DNA from: Actinoallomurus iriomotensis
GTDB taxonomy: Bacteria > Actinomycetota > Actinomycetes > Streptosporangiales > Streptosporangiaceae
Length of the DNA: 64,000 bases
NCBI RefSeq assembly: GCF_030269445.1
Contig: NZ_BSTJ01000004.1
Location: 186,001 to 250,000 of the forward strand
Reading direction: 5' to 3'
Made by a program: the position numbers and the translations under genes. Under the pieces are notes generated by a model. It searched no databases, was not told the DNA's origin, and was given only the letters and a program-made list of their open reading frames with translations. Shown piece by piece: positions 34,343 through 42,551 of this stretch (within the stretch, counting starts at the first letter, position 1; every line of letters starts with the position of its first letter).

Positions 34343-35215
34343 TCATGTCAGTAGCTCCAGCAGGTGGCGAAGGGTTTCCTCAGGCGCCTCCTCTGGCAGG
34401 AAATGGCCGGCCTGGACGGGTCCGCCGCGTACGTCGGGGGCCCAGGCCTTCCATACCTCAAGCGGGTCGTACCACTGCCCGACCGGGCCGGTGGCGCTCC
34501 ACAACACCAACGTCGGGCAGGCGATGCTCCGATGGCCCCGGTCGGCCAGGTCATCGGCCACGTCCAGGGTGGCGGCCGCGCGGTATTGCTCGCAGATGGC
34601 ATGAACCGTCTCCGGATCGGCGAAGGCCGCGGTGTAGGCGGCTCGTACCCGCTCGGGGAACACGCCGGGCACCCGGGACCAGGCGTCGAGCATGTGGTCG
34701 ACCAGTACCTGCGGCGCCGCCGCGATCATCTTCTCCGGTATCGGCTCTGGAGCCGCCAGGAACGACCACACCCAGAAGCCGAGGCTGAAGTCGGCGTCGG
34801 CGCGGGTGTAGGCCTCACCGGTCGGCACGATGTCCAGCACCGCCAGGTGGCTGACCGCGGCCGGGTGATCGAGTGCCATCCGGTAGGCACACCGGGCGCC
34901 GCGGTCGTGGCCGACCACCGCGAACCGGTCGAAGCCCAGCGCCGCCATCACCTGGACCTGGTCGGCGGCGATCGTCCGCATCCGGTAGGGCTCGTGATCA
35001 GGGCTGCTGGGCGGCTTACCGCTCGCGCCGTAGCCGCGTAGGTCGGTCGCGACGACGGTGAACCGCTCGGCCAGGGCCGGCGCGATGCGGTGCCACATCA
35101 GGTGCGACTCGGGAATGCCGTGCAGCAGCAGGACCGGCGGCCCGGACCCGCCCCGGACACCATGGATCGTCGTCTGCGACGTCGCGATGTCGAACTCGTC
35201 GAAACCCTCGAACAT
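34343..35215 (-). CDS. Alpha/beta hydrolase, epoxide hydrolase/haloacetate dehalogenase group
   Basis: 290 residues from the ATG at 35215 (MFEGFDEFDI, the usual beginning in this group; GTG 35245 is an alternative). VLLLHGIPESHLMWHRIAPA carries the oxyanion HGxP motif. The nucleophile elbow is VVGHDRGARCAYRMAL with Asp, as in epoxide hydrolases and haloacetate dehalogenases, not Ser. The distal His is in VQAGHFLPEEAPEE. The Asp nucleophile implies a covalent alkyl-enzyme ester and hydrolysis of an epoxide or C-halogen bond. The physiological substrate is unknown. Confidence 0.85.
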   Translation of the reverse strand: MFEGFDEFDIATSQTTIHGVRGGSGPPVLLLHGIPESHLMWHRIAPALAERFTVVATDLRGYGASGKPPSSPDHEPYRMRTIAADQVQVMAALGFDRFAVVGHDRGARCAYRMALDHPAAVSHLAVLDIVPTGEAYTRADADFSLGFWVWSFLAAPEPIPEKMIAAAPQVLVDHMLDAWSRVPGVFPERVRAAYTAAFADPETVHAICEQYRAAATLDVADDLADRGHRSIACPTLVLWSATGPVGQWYDPLEVWKAWAPDVRGGPVQAGHFLPEEAPEETLRHLLELLT

Positions 35216-35343
35216 TTCCCTCAAGCTAGTCCGCGGGTACGACACTCACGACGGCCCGGCCGACACTGATGCCCCCTGACGTCCGGGCGCCGGGCTCCTC
35301 GTACCGGCCGCGAAGCCGCCCGCTTCGTGGCTAACATGACGCA

Positions 35344-35973
35344 GTGCCCGATCTGCTCCTGCCGTTTCTCGGTGTCGTCGCGGTCCTCACCGTCACGCCC
35401 GGTCCCGACATGCTGCTGGTGGTCCGCAACGGGCTCAGCGCGGGAGTGCGCGGGGCCTGGCTCACCGGCCTCGGTTGCTGCCTGGGCATCGCGGTGCACG
35501 CCACCGCCGCGGTTCTCGGGCTCTCGGCGATCCTGGCCGCCTCGGCGACCGCGTACGCGGCGGTCAAGCTCGCCGGCGCCGCCTATCTGGCCTACCTCGG
35601 CGTCCGGCTGCTGATCTCGGCGATCATGTCGGGGGACGCGCCGACGGAGGAGACGCGCGTGCACCCCGCGGGCCGTACCGGCGCGGCGTTCCGGCAGGGG
35701 CTGGTGACGAACCTCCTCAACCCCAAGATCGCGCTGCTCTTCCTCACCCTGCTCCCCCAGTTCGTCGCCGACGGCGAGCCGCGCCTGCGCACGACCGCCA
35801 CGCTCGCGCTGGTCTTCCTCGGCACCGCCGTGCTGTGGTGGCGGACGTTCTCCCTGGCCATCGGCCCGATCTCCCGGCTGTTGAGCGGCCGCCGCTCGCG
35901 CCGGGTGCTCGACGGCGTGGCCGGCTGCGCCCTGCTCGCGATCAGTGCCCGCGTGGCCTTCGAGCACGGCTGA
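35344..35973 (+). CDS. LysE/RhtB-family amino-acid exporter
   Basis: 209 residues starting at a GTG at 35344. The N-terminal VLTVTPGPDMLLVVRNGLSA holds the TPGPxxL motif of the family. LKLAGAAYLAYLG-like sequence (VKLAGAAYLAYLGVRLL) and FRQGLVTNLLNPKIALLFL are the second and third hallmarks. Six membrane spans. Exports amino acids such as threonine, homoserine lactone or lysine from the cytoplasm; the specific substrate is unknown. Confidence 0.88.
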   Translation: MPDLLLPFLGVVAVLTVTPGPDMLLVVRNGLSAGVRGAWLTGLGCCLGIAVHATAAVLGLSAILAASATAYAAVKLAGAAYLAYLGVRLLISAIMSGDAPTEETRVHPAGRTGAAFRQGLVTNLLNPKIALLFLTLLPQFVADGEPRLRTTATLALVFLGTAVLWWRTFSLAIGPISRLLSGRRSRRVLDGVAGCALLAISARVAFEHG

Positions 35974-36104
35974 CGGGCCGCCCCTGCGGTCCACGGCGCG
36001 GCGCTTCACCCGGAAACCGCGAGCCTGACCCTGAGGTCAGTGATCGGTAAGCGCGCCGTCCTAGTGTTCGGGGAAGTAGAGCACGCCGAACGCCGGAGGT
36101 CTTC

Positions 36105-36149
36105 ATGGGCAGCACCCGGACCTGCCGCGGTTCCGTGCGGATCACCTGA
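36105..36149 (+). CDS. Possible 14-codon leader peptide
   Basis: ATG at 36105 with CCGGAGG 5 bases upstream opens MGSTRTCRGSVRIT and stops at TGA 36147-36149. The ribosome binding site is as strong as those of real genes nearby. A 15-bp perfect hairpin lies 55 bp downstream (36205-36240) and no gene on this strand follows, so a classical attenuator is not obvious. It could equally be chance. Confidence 0.25.
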   Translation: MGSTRTCRGSVRIT

Positions 36150-36204
36150 CGGAGCGCATCGCGACGGCAGGTGGCCCGGCAGGATCGCCGCGTCAATCCC
36201 CATC

Positions 36205-36240
36205 GTCGCATGAGAGGGAAACACCTCCCTCTCATGCGAC
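36205..36240. terminator. Perfect 15-bp inverted repeat
   Basis: GTCGCATGAGAGGGA, 6-nt loop, and its exact complement. It lies 33 bp after the leftward HNH gene and 230 bp after the rightward LysE gene, so it can stop transcription from both. The arms are much less GC-rich than other terminators in the window, and an operator or phage-type site is an alternative. Confidence 0.65.
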
Positions 36241-36273
36241 ATCGTCTTTCCCGGGGGTCCGCCCGGGCGGGTC

Positions 36274-36723
36274 TCAGCCGACCAGCTCGTTCCAGCGGGG
36301 CACCCGTGGCACGATCAGGAGCCGCATCCCCGCCTCGGCCGGCGTGCGGTCACCCTTGCGGCCGTTACACGGTCCGCACGCGAGGACGGTGTTCTCCCAG
36401 CTCGTCGCGCCGCCGCGCGAACGCGGCACGATGTGGTCGACCGTGTCGGCCCGTGCGTCGCAGTAGCCGCAGCGTCCGCCGTCGCGGCGGCGCAGGCCGT
36501 GCTTGGTCCACGCCGGGCCCCGGCCGTACCGCCAGCGCATCGTGACGTAGCGGACCAGGCGCAGCACCCGAGGCAGCGGGAAGTGCCCGATGCGCCGGCC
36601 CTCCACCGCCTCTTCGACGACGGCGACACCGCGCACCAGCATGCGTACGGCGTGCCGCACGTCGACCTTGTGCAGCGGCTCGTACGAGGCGTTCAGAACC
36701 AGTACGTTCACCGGGCTCCCCAT
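36274..36723 (-). CDS. HNH endonuclease family protein
   Basis: 149 residues from the ATG at 36723 (a GTG at 36711 behind GGGGAG gives the common start VNVLVLNASYEPL). N-terminal NVLVLNASYEPLHKVDVRHA is the usual lead-in of this actinobacterial family. The HNH zinc fold is complete: CGYCDARADTVDHIVPRSRG and ACGPCNGRKGDRTPAEAGM, with both CxxC pairs and the DH...H/N catalytic residues. Stand-alone HNH proteins of this type are near-universal in actinobacteria; their target is not known. Confidence 0.87.
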   Translation of the reverse strand: MGSPVNVLVLNASYEPLHKVDVRHAVRMLVRGVAVVEEAVEGRRIGHFPLPRVLRLVRYVTMRWRYGRGPAWTKHGLRRRDGGRCGYCDARADTVDHIVPRSRGGATSWENTVLACGPCNGRKGDRTPAEAGMRLLIVPRVPRWNELVG

Positions 36724-36786
36724 TTCACCGCGAAAAACAAACAACGCCGTCTCCTCATTCCGGAAACGGCGTGACAGCGGGGACGG

Positions 36787-36966
36787 CTAACGCCCCCGCC
36801 GGCGGCCTTCTTCCGGAATTCGCTCATGCCGGGTCAGTCGCTCCGGACCGCCCTCGCCGGGTTCGCCGGCACGGCCCGGCGTCGAGGTGAGCAGGCGTGA
36901 CCGCCACTGGGGCGTGATCGGCGCGTCGCCCGGGGTGTCCGGCGCGCCGTCGATGTGCTGCGACAC
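36787..36966 (-). CDS. Small basic/proline-rich hypothetical protein
   Basis: 59 residues from the GTG at 36966, chosen because AAAGGAGGG lies 4-12 bases upstream, one of the strongest ribosome binding sites in the window. VSQHIDGAPDTPGDAPITPQ is followed by WRSRLLTSTPG and an Arg-rich end. No membrane segment or known domain; probably disordered. Its stop lies 63 bp before the HNH gene start, on the same strand, so they may be co-transcribed. Confidence 0.5.
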   Translation of the reverse strand: MSQHIDGAPDTPGDAPITPQWRSRLLTSTPGRAGEPGEGGPERLTRHERIPEEGRRRGR

Positions 36967-37061
36967 GGTGCCCTCCTTTCCGCCGTCCGGATTCCCGAAC
37001 AGCATGAATCACTCACACAAGTACGGGCAACGCCTTTTCCGTAAAAGCGGGCTGCCTAAAA

Positions 37062-37099
37062 GGCGAACGGCCGGTGCCGTCCGGCACCGGCCGTTCGCC
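37062..37099 (-). terminator. Rho-independent terminator of the F420-type oxidoreductase gene
   Basis: A perfect 17-bp stem, GGCGAACGGCCGGTGCC with its complement and a 4-nt loop. On the minus strand it is followed by TTTT, the classical intrinsic terminator layout. It lies 28 bp after the gene stop at 37127. Confidence 0.92.
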
Positions 37100-37126
37100 C
37101 CGGGAACGACGTGTCAGGGGGCTCGT

Positions 37127-38071
37127 TCAGAGTTTCCGTAGCGCGCTCAACGTACGCTCCCCGCCCGGGTCGCCGCCGGTGACCGGGACCACCGCGACCT
37201 CATCGACGCCCGCGTCGGCGTAGGCCGCCAGCCGCGAGCGTACGGCGGCGGTGTCGCCCGCCAGCCCGATCGTGCCGGCCAGTTCCAGCGGCAGCGCGGT
37301 GAGCAGGTCGCGCGGCGCGGTGCCGGCGCGCGCGAGTGCGACCGCGTCGGAGAACCCGGCGGCGGCGAGGTTGGCGGAGTAGCCGGGGACGCTCAGGTAC
37401 GGCACCAGGCCCCAGATCAGCTGGGCGTACGACTCCGGCACCGGGTCGACCGCCGCCGGCATCCAGGCGGCCAGCCGTGGCGTCGGGCGGCCCGCCTTCC
37501 TGGCCGCGGTGTCCAGCTTCTCCTTCAGATCGGCGGCCTGCTGCGGCGTGACGAGGTTGATCACCATCCGGTCGGCGTGCGCGGCGGCGGTCGCGATCGC
37601 GCGGTCGCCGAGCGCCGCCACCGTGAGCGGGCCCTCCGGCGGGGCCAGGCGGAGCCGGAAGCCGCTCTCGCCGTTCGTCCGACCGCCGCCCAGCAGCGTG
37701 GCCACCGCCCGTACGCTCTCCTCCAGAGTGCCGGCGGCGCCGGAGCGTGAGCGGCCGTGCCAGTCCTCGACGAGCGTGGGGTTGGAGGTGCCCAGTGCCA
37801 CGCCGACCCGCCGCCGCGTGAGCGCGGTCACCGACGCGGCGCCCATCGCGATCATGGCCGGGTCCCGTACGGCCACCGGCACCGGGCCGACGGTCAGCGC
37901 GATGGCGTCGGTGGCCAGTCCGACCGCCGTCGCCAGCGCGAAGGCGTCCCAGGTGCCCGTCTCCCCGATCCAGAGTTCGCCGAACCCCAGGCGGTCGGCG
38001 AGCACGGCGGTGTGCAGCGCCTCCTCCGGGGGACGATCGAGCCACATTCCGACAACGGCGCTGATGTCCAT
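37127..38071 (-). CDS. LLM-class F420-dependent oxidoreductase
   Basis: 314 residues. The luciferase-like barrel is recognisable from LADRLGFGELWIGETGTWDA, ATDAIALTVGPVPVAVRDPA, MGAASVTALTRRRVGVALGT and the C-terminal YADAGVDEVAVVPV. Actinobacterial members of this class mostly use deazaflavin F420 instead of FMN to oxidise or reduce alcohols, aldehydes or unsaturated rings. The substrate cannot be inferred. Divergent from murA with 137 bp between starts; closed by a strong terminator. Confidence 0.85.
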   Translation of the reverse strand: MDISAVVGMWLDRPPEEALHTAVLADRLGFGELWIGETGTWDAFALATAVGLATDAIALTVGPVPVAVRDPAMIAMGAASVTALTRRRVGVALGTSNPTLVEDWHGRSRSGAAGTLEESVRAVATLLGGGRTNGESGFRLRLAPPEGPLTVAALGDRAIATAAAHADRMVINLVTPQQAADLKEKLDTAARKAGRPTPRLAAWMPAAVDPVPESYAQLIWGLVPYLSVPGYSANLAAAGFSDAVALARAGTAPRDLLTALPLELAGTIGLAGDTAAVRSRLAAYADAGVDEVAVVPVTGGDPGGERTLSALRKL

Positions 38072-38208
38072 GCGTCCATCGAAGCAGAAGCGGGCCGCAG
38101 GTCGTGCCGGATGTAAGATGCGTCCGGTTCATACCGTATTGCCGCAACTCTCCGGCTTTGCTGGCACCGGAGGTACCACCGCTCACCGGCGCGTTTAGAG
38201 TGGTCGGC

Positions 38209-39516
38209 GTGGCTGAAGAGGTGTGGAAGGTAGAACCGTCCGGTCCGCTGCGTGGCGACATCCACGTGCGGGGCTCGAAGAACGCCGTCACGAAGCACAT
38301 GGTCGCGGCCATGCTGGGCGAGGGCGAGAGCACGATCCGCAACGCGCCGGAGGTCGGTGACGTCGAGATCACCGGGGCGATGCTCCAGGCGCTCGGGCAC
38401 GCCGTCACGCGTGACGGGTCGCAGATCCGCATCGCGCCGGGCCCGGTGGCCGAGCCCCGGGTGCCGGAGGCGTTCACCGGTCTGAACCGGATTCCGATCC
38501 TGATGGTGGGCCCCCTGCTGCACCTGACCGGCGAGGCGTTCGTGCCGCTCGTGGGCGGCGACCCGATCGGCCGCCGGCCGGTCGACTTCCACGTCGAGGC
38601 GCTGCGGGCCATGGGCGCCGAGGTCGAGGTCGGCGAGACCGGCATCTCCGCGCGCGCCACCCGGCTGCACGGCGCTCGCATCGACCTGCCCTACCCCAGC
38701 GTCGGCGCCACCGAGACGGTGCTGATGTCGGCCGTGCTCGCCGAGGGCAAGACCGTGCTGCGCGGCGCCGCCATGGAGCCGGAGGTCGTGGAGCTGGCGC
38801 TGTTCCTGCAGCGCATGGGCGCCCAGATCGAGCTGAGCCCGGATCGCCGCATCGTCATCGAGGGCGTGCCCCGGCTCAAGGGCGCGTCGACACGCCTCGC
38901 CGGCGACCGCCTTGAGGCGTTCTCCTACCTGGTGGCGGGCCTGATCACGGGCGGCGAGGTCCGCGTGCACGGCTGCTCGCAGGACCGCCTGGTCACCGCC
39001 ATCACCACGCTCGCCCGGATGGGCGCCCGCTTCGAGATCACCGACGACTGGATCACCGCGTCGGCCCCCGACGGCCTGCGCCCGGCGGCGGTCCACACCG
39101 ACACGCACCCCGGGTACATGACCGACTGGCAACAGCCGCTGATGGTGCTGTTCACCCAGGCGGAGGGCATGTCGGTGCTGCACGAGACGGTGTTCGAGAA
39201 TCGCCTGGTGTACGTCCCGGCGCTGAAGAAGATGGGCTGTGAGATCGAGGTCTTCAACGCCTGCCTCGGCGGCCCGGCCTGCCGGTTCCACGACAGCAAC
39301 TCGGTCCACTCCGCCGTGGTCCGCGGCGTGTCCAAGCTGAGAGGCGCGGACGTGACGATGCCGGACGTCCGCGCGGGCTTCTCCGCGGTCCTGGCCGCGG
39401 CGGCGGCCGACGGCCCGTCGACCCTGCGCGGGGTCCACCACATCGAACGCGGCTACCACCGTCCGGCCGAGCAGTTCGCCTCTCTGGGCCTGACGCTCAC
39501 CCGCGAGAACGCCTGA
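38209..39516 (+). CDS. murA: UDP-N-acetylglucosamine 1-carboxyvinyltransferase with Asp at the catalytic Cys position
   Basis: 435 residues from the GTG at 38209; a longer open frame to 38104 lacks family resemblance. MurA transfers enolpyruvate from PEP to UDP-GlcNAc, the first committed step of peptidoglycan synthesis, in the cytoplasm. RGSKNAVTKHMVAAMLGEGE holds the conserved Lys24-Asn25 pair. The loop that normally reads GGCxIGxRPVDxH is here VGGDPIGRRPVDFH, so residue 118 is Asp, not Cys. The Asp form is known from Mycobacterium and others and does not react with fosfomycin. The rest of the inside-out barrel is intact (DVTMPDVRAGFSAVLAAAAA near the end). An essential role or a second, specialised copy are both possible. 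Confidence 0.9.
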   Translation: MAEEVWKVEPSGPLRGDIHVRGSKNAVTKHMVAAMLGEGESTIRNAPEVGDVEITGAMLQALGHAVTRDGSQIRIAPGPVAEPRVPEAFTGLNRIPILMVGPLLHLTGEAFVPLVGGDPIGRRPVDFHVEALRAMGAEVEVGETGISARATRLHGARIDLPYPSVGATETVLMSAVLAEGKTVLRGAAMEPEVVELALFLQRMGAQIELSPDRRIVIEGVPRLKGASTRLAGDRLEAFSYLVAGLITGGEVRVHGCSQDRLVTAITTLARMGARFEITDDWITASAPDGLRPAAVHTDTHPGYMTDWQQPLMVLFTQAEGMSVLHETVFENRLVYVPALKKMGCEIEVFNACLGGPACRFHDSNSVHSAVVRGVSKLRGADVTMPDVRAGFSAVLAAAAADGPSTLRGVHHIERGYHRPAEQFASLGLTLTRENA

Positions 39517-39522
39517 GCGCAC

Positions 39523-40527
39523 TTAGCCGGTCGCCAGGAGGTCGCGCAGGGCCGCGTCGACGAAGGCGGCGGCCTCCGGGTCGGCGCCGCCGCCCGCGAG
39601 GTGGCCCCAGATGCCGGGGATGACGCGCACCTCGGCGTCCGGCAGGTGCCGGGCGCTCCACTCCTCGTCCTCGGGCGGGAAGTAGAGGTCCTTCCGCGAC
39701 GGCAGCAGCAGCGCCCGTGCCTTGACGGAGGCGAGCGCCGCCACGGTGTCCCCGTCGAAGCCCGGGGTCCGGCCCACGTCGGCGTGCTGCCAGGTCCACA
39801 TCATCGCGAGAAGATCGTTGGCGTCCCAGCCGGCGAAGTTGGCCTCCCAGACGCCGGTGATGAAGTCCTCCAGCGTGGCGAAGCCGAGCCGCTCGTGCAC
39901 GCGCTCCCAGTAGAAGGCCTGGGACAGGCCCCAGCCGGCGTAGACGCGGGAGAAGGCGCGCAGGCCCGCTCGCGGCTGCTCGGTGTAGTCGCCTCCCGCG
40001 TACGCGGAGTCGGCGGTGAGCGCGGCTCGCAGGCCTTCGAGGAACACCTGGTTGTGCGGGCTGGTGTGCGATGAGCCGGTGATCGACGCGAGACGCTCGA
40101 CCATCTCCGGGTGGCCGACCGCCCACTGGTAGGCCTGCCCGGCGCCCATCGAGGCGCCGAGCACGAGGGCGAGCCGGTCGACGCCGAGGTGCTCGGTCAC
40201 CAGGCGATACTGGGCCGCGACGTTGTCCGCCATCGTGACCTGGGGGAACCGCGCCCGGTCGAAGGGCGGCGGGGTGTTGCTCGGCGAGCTGGACAGGCCG
40301 TTGCCGAACAGGTTCGGCGCGATGACGAAGTAGCGGTCGGTGTCCAGGGCCCGGCCCGGACCGATCAGCCACTCGTTGGCCTCGTGCGTGCCGGCGAACC
40401 AGGTCGGAAACAGGATCGCGGCGCGGCCCGGCACACCGTAGGTCGCGTACGCGAGCCGTGCGCCGGGCAGCGTACCGCCGCGCTGGAGGGCCAGGTCGCC
40501 CAACTCGAAGATCTCGTGGTCGGTCAC
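39523..40527 (-). CDS. MetX-like alpha/beta hydrolase
   Basis: 334 residues. The fold and motifs are those of homoserine O-acetyltransferase relatives: ARLAYATYGVPGRAAILFPT, DRYFVIAPNLFGNGLSSSPS, the nucleophile elbow LVLGASMGAGQAYQWAVGHP and a distal His in IPGIWGHLAGGG. The AYxTYG and GNGxSSSP strings occur in both MetX and simple hydrolases, and the usual MetX lid is short here, so hydrolase activity is more likely than acetyl transfer. Convergent with murA, the stops being only 6 bp apart, without room for a separate terminator. Confidence 0.8.
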   Translation of the reverse strand: MTDHEIFELGDLALQRGGTLPGARLAYATYGVPGRAAILFPTWFAGTHEANEWLIGPGRALDTDRYFVIAPNLFGNGLSSSPSNTPPPFDRARFPQVTMADNVAAQYRLVTEHLGVDRLALVLGASMGAGQAYQWAVGHPEMVERLASITGSSHTSPHNQVFLEGLRAALTADSAYAGGDYTEQPRAGLRAFSRVYAGWGLSQAFYWERVHERLGFATLEDFITGVWEANFAGWDANDLLAMMWTWQHADVGRTPGFDGDTVAALASVKARALLLPSRKDLYFPPEDEEWSARHLPDAEVRVIPGIWGHLAGGGADPEAAAFVDAALRDLLATG

Positions 40528-40575
40528 ACCTGATCGGAACCGCCCGGAGCGGCGCTTATTCCGCCTGGGCGCGAG

Positions 40576-40604
40576 GCCCTCGCCCGCCGTCGGCGGGCGA
40601 GGGC
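40576..40604. terminator. Hairpin ending the NUDIX/glycosyltransferase operon
   Basis: GCCCTCGCCCGCC, loop GTC, and its exact complement: a 13-bp stem 8 bp after the glycosyltransferase stop at 40612. No U-tract. Confidence 0.75.
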
Positions 40605-40611
40605 GGTGCTC

Positions 40612-42114
40612 TCAGGCCCGTGTACGGCGGCCGCCCAGCCGGGCGCCCGGCAGCCAACGCACCGCACGCCGGAACGGGCTCTTGGACGGCGCCTTGGCGG
40701 CGTGCACGCGGACGCTGAGGTTGCCGTTGACCGTCCGGTACGGTTCGAGCCGTCCACGCGCGGGCACCTGCTCGGCGTACCCGCGCAGGCGCCGCTCGTA
40801 CGTCCAGCCGCCCCCGTCGATCCGCGCGAAGAGGTCCCACACGTCGTCCGGCAGCCACGGCAGCGCCCGCGTGTCGACCAGGGCCTCGCCGGTCATCGCG
40901 CCGTCGCTCAGGTGCTCCGTGCTGATCGCCAGCGGCAGGTCGGCGCTGTCGCCGCGCCGGCGGATGTACAGGTCGAGCCGCCACGGGCGGTCGTCGAGCG
41001 CGAACGCCTCCGGGCGGGCGCCGACCGGCACCCGGGGGTCCCAGCGGCCGTCGCGGAACGCCAGCGGTTCGCCGTCCGCGTAGACGAAACGCGCGGTGAA
41101 GCGCACCGCGAGCCGGTCGCCGCGCCAGCGTACGCCGTCCAGCACCGCGTCGAGCCGCATGTCGCGCTCGGCCCGCACGAGGTCGAATAGCTCGTCGTGG
41201 CGGTCGGCGCGCAGCAGCTCCGACCGCACGCGGAAGCGCGCGGGAAGCCACTCGTCGACGCCGGCGCCGAACCGTTCGCCGGTGAGACGCACCGCCTCGT
41301 CGTAGTACGCCCGGCGGTAGTCGGCCGGGGCGTCCAGGAAGCCGTTCTCGCCGAACCGCTTGAGGAGCTTGCCCCGGTACCAGTGCGCGTAGTACCGGTC
41401 GCGTACGGGCCCGGGTGGCACGTGCTCGTCGACGATGTCGAGCACCTCGCGCAGCATGGCGTGGTAGTGCGCCGGTTCGGGCAGGGCGCGGGAGTAGCTG
41501 CCGGGCCGCTTCACCCAGTGGCAGCAGGGGTAGTCGCCGACCACCGAGATCGTGCCGGCGTTGAAGTAGGCCCGCAGCACGAACCGGTGGTCCTCCAGCC
41601 GCACCGGGCCCTCGGGGAACCGGATCCCGTGCCGGGCCAGGAACGAGCGGCGGAACAGCTTGTGCGGGGTGAGGATGCCCAGGAGGTTGTCCTCGAGGAC
41701 GTCGGCACGGTCGCGGTCGGTCCGGAACATGAGCCGGGGCACGCGGCGGCCGTGGCCGACCATCTTCCCGATGACGATGTCGGCGTCGTTGCGGAGCGCC
41801 ATGGCGTGCATGCGCTCCAGCGCCTCCTCCCCGAGCCAGTCGTCGTCGTCGAGGAAGTAGACGTACTCGCCGCGGGCGGCGTCGATGCCGGCGTTGCGCG
41901 GGCCGCCGGGGCCGCCGCTGGGCGGCAGGTGGATGACCTGGATCCGGTCGTGTTCGGCGGCGAGCTCGTCGAGACGCTTCTCGGTGCCGTCGCTCGACCC
42001 GTCGTCGACGAAGATCACCTCGTAGTCGTCCATCGTCTGGGCCAGCACCGACTCCGCGCAGCGGGAGATGTCCTCGCCCGTGTTGTAGACCGGGATGATG
42101 ACGCTGACCTTCAC
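40612..42114 (-). CDS. GT2 glycosyltransferase with large C-terminal domain
   Basis: 500 residues from the GTG at 42114, which overlaps the NUDIX stop as GTGA. The GT-A domain begins VSVIIPVYNTGEDISRCAES, with VIFVDDGSSDGTEK and a metal-binding YFLDDDDWLGEEALERM. RFPEGPVRLEDHRFVLRAYF carries the catalytic ED motif. The last 200 residues form a beta-rich domain, as in TagF-like and surface-polysaccharide transferases of actinomycetes. It probably adds a sugar or sugar-phosphate to a wall polymer or teichoic-acid-like chain. No membrane span. Confidence 0.82.
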   Translation of the reverse strand: MKVSVIIPVYNTGEDISRCAESVLAQTMDDYEVIFVDDGSSDGTEKRLDELAAEHDRIQVIHLPPSGGPGGPRNAGIDAARGEYVYFLDDDDWLGEEALERMHAMALRNDADIVIGKMVGHGRRVPRLMFRTDRDRADVLEDNLLGILTPHKLFRRSFLARHGIRFPEGPVRLEDHRFVLRAYFNAGTISVVGDYPCCHWVKRPGSYSRALPEPAHYHAMLREVLDIVDEHVPPGPVRDRYYAHWYRGKLLKRFGENGFLDAPADYRRAYYDEAVRLTGERFGAGVDEWLPARFRVRSELLRADRHDELFDLVRAERDMRLDAVLDGVRWRGDRLAVRFTARFVYADGEPLAFRDGRWDPRVPVGARPEAFALDDRPWRLDLYIRRRGDSADLPLAISTEHLSDGAMTGEALVDTRALPWLPDDVWDLFARIDGGGWTYERRLRGYAEQVPARGRLEPYRTVNGNLSVRVHAAKAPSKSPFRRAVRWLPGARLGGRRTRA

Positions 42115-42494
42115 CGCGTCAGCTCCAGCGCCGCCTGGACGGCCGGGGCGAGCCGGTGACGCTCGTCGGGGCCGACGAACATCCACTCGTCGACCTCCCC
42201 CGTCGCGGTGAACTCGCCGTGGTACCCGGCGGTGTAACAGGCCATGCGGACGCGCGTGCCGGCCGGCTGGTCGTGCGCCGGCGCCTCCACCACGCCGATG
42301 CCGTGAAAGCTCTCCGGGTCGAGGTGCACACCGAGTTCTTCGCGGACCTCGCGGGACAGCGCGGTCCAGTCGTCCTCACCGGGTTCGCGTTTGCCTCCGG
42401 GGAGGTACAGCCGGTCACGCGCGCGTGCCCGTACGGCCAGGAGCCGTCCGTCCGAGACATGCACCCAGCCAACAACGTCAAGCACAAGATCCAT
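42111..42494 (-). CDS. NUDIX hydrolase
   Basis: 127 residues. The full NUDIX box is visible: GGKREPGEDDWTALSREVRE followed by ELGV, fitting GX5EX7REXXEEXG. Preceded by LDVVGWVHVSDGRLLAVRAR typical of MutT-like members. It cleaves a nucleoside-diphosphate-linked substrate. Overlap with the downstream glycosyltransferase start suggests a role in controlling nucleotide-sugar or sanitising nucleotide pools; that is inference. Confidence 0.88.
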   Translation of the reverse strand: MDLVLDVVGWVHVSDGRLLAVRARARDRLYLPGGKREPGEDDWTALSREVREELGVHLDPESFHGIGVVEAPAHDQPAGTRVRMACYTAGYHGEFTATGEVDEWMFVGPDERHRLAPAVQAALELTR

Positions 42495-42551
42495 CCTGCC
42501 AGTGGTTCCATATCGGGCGCCGCCCGGTACGGGCGGCGCGGTGAACTCGGG

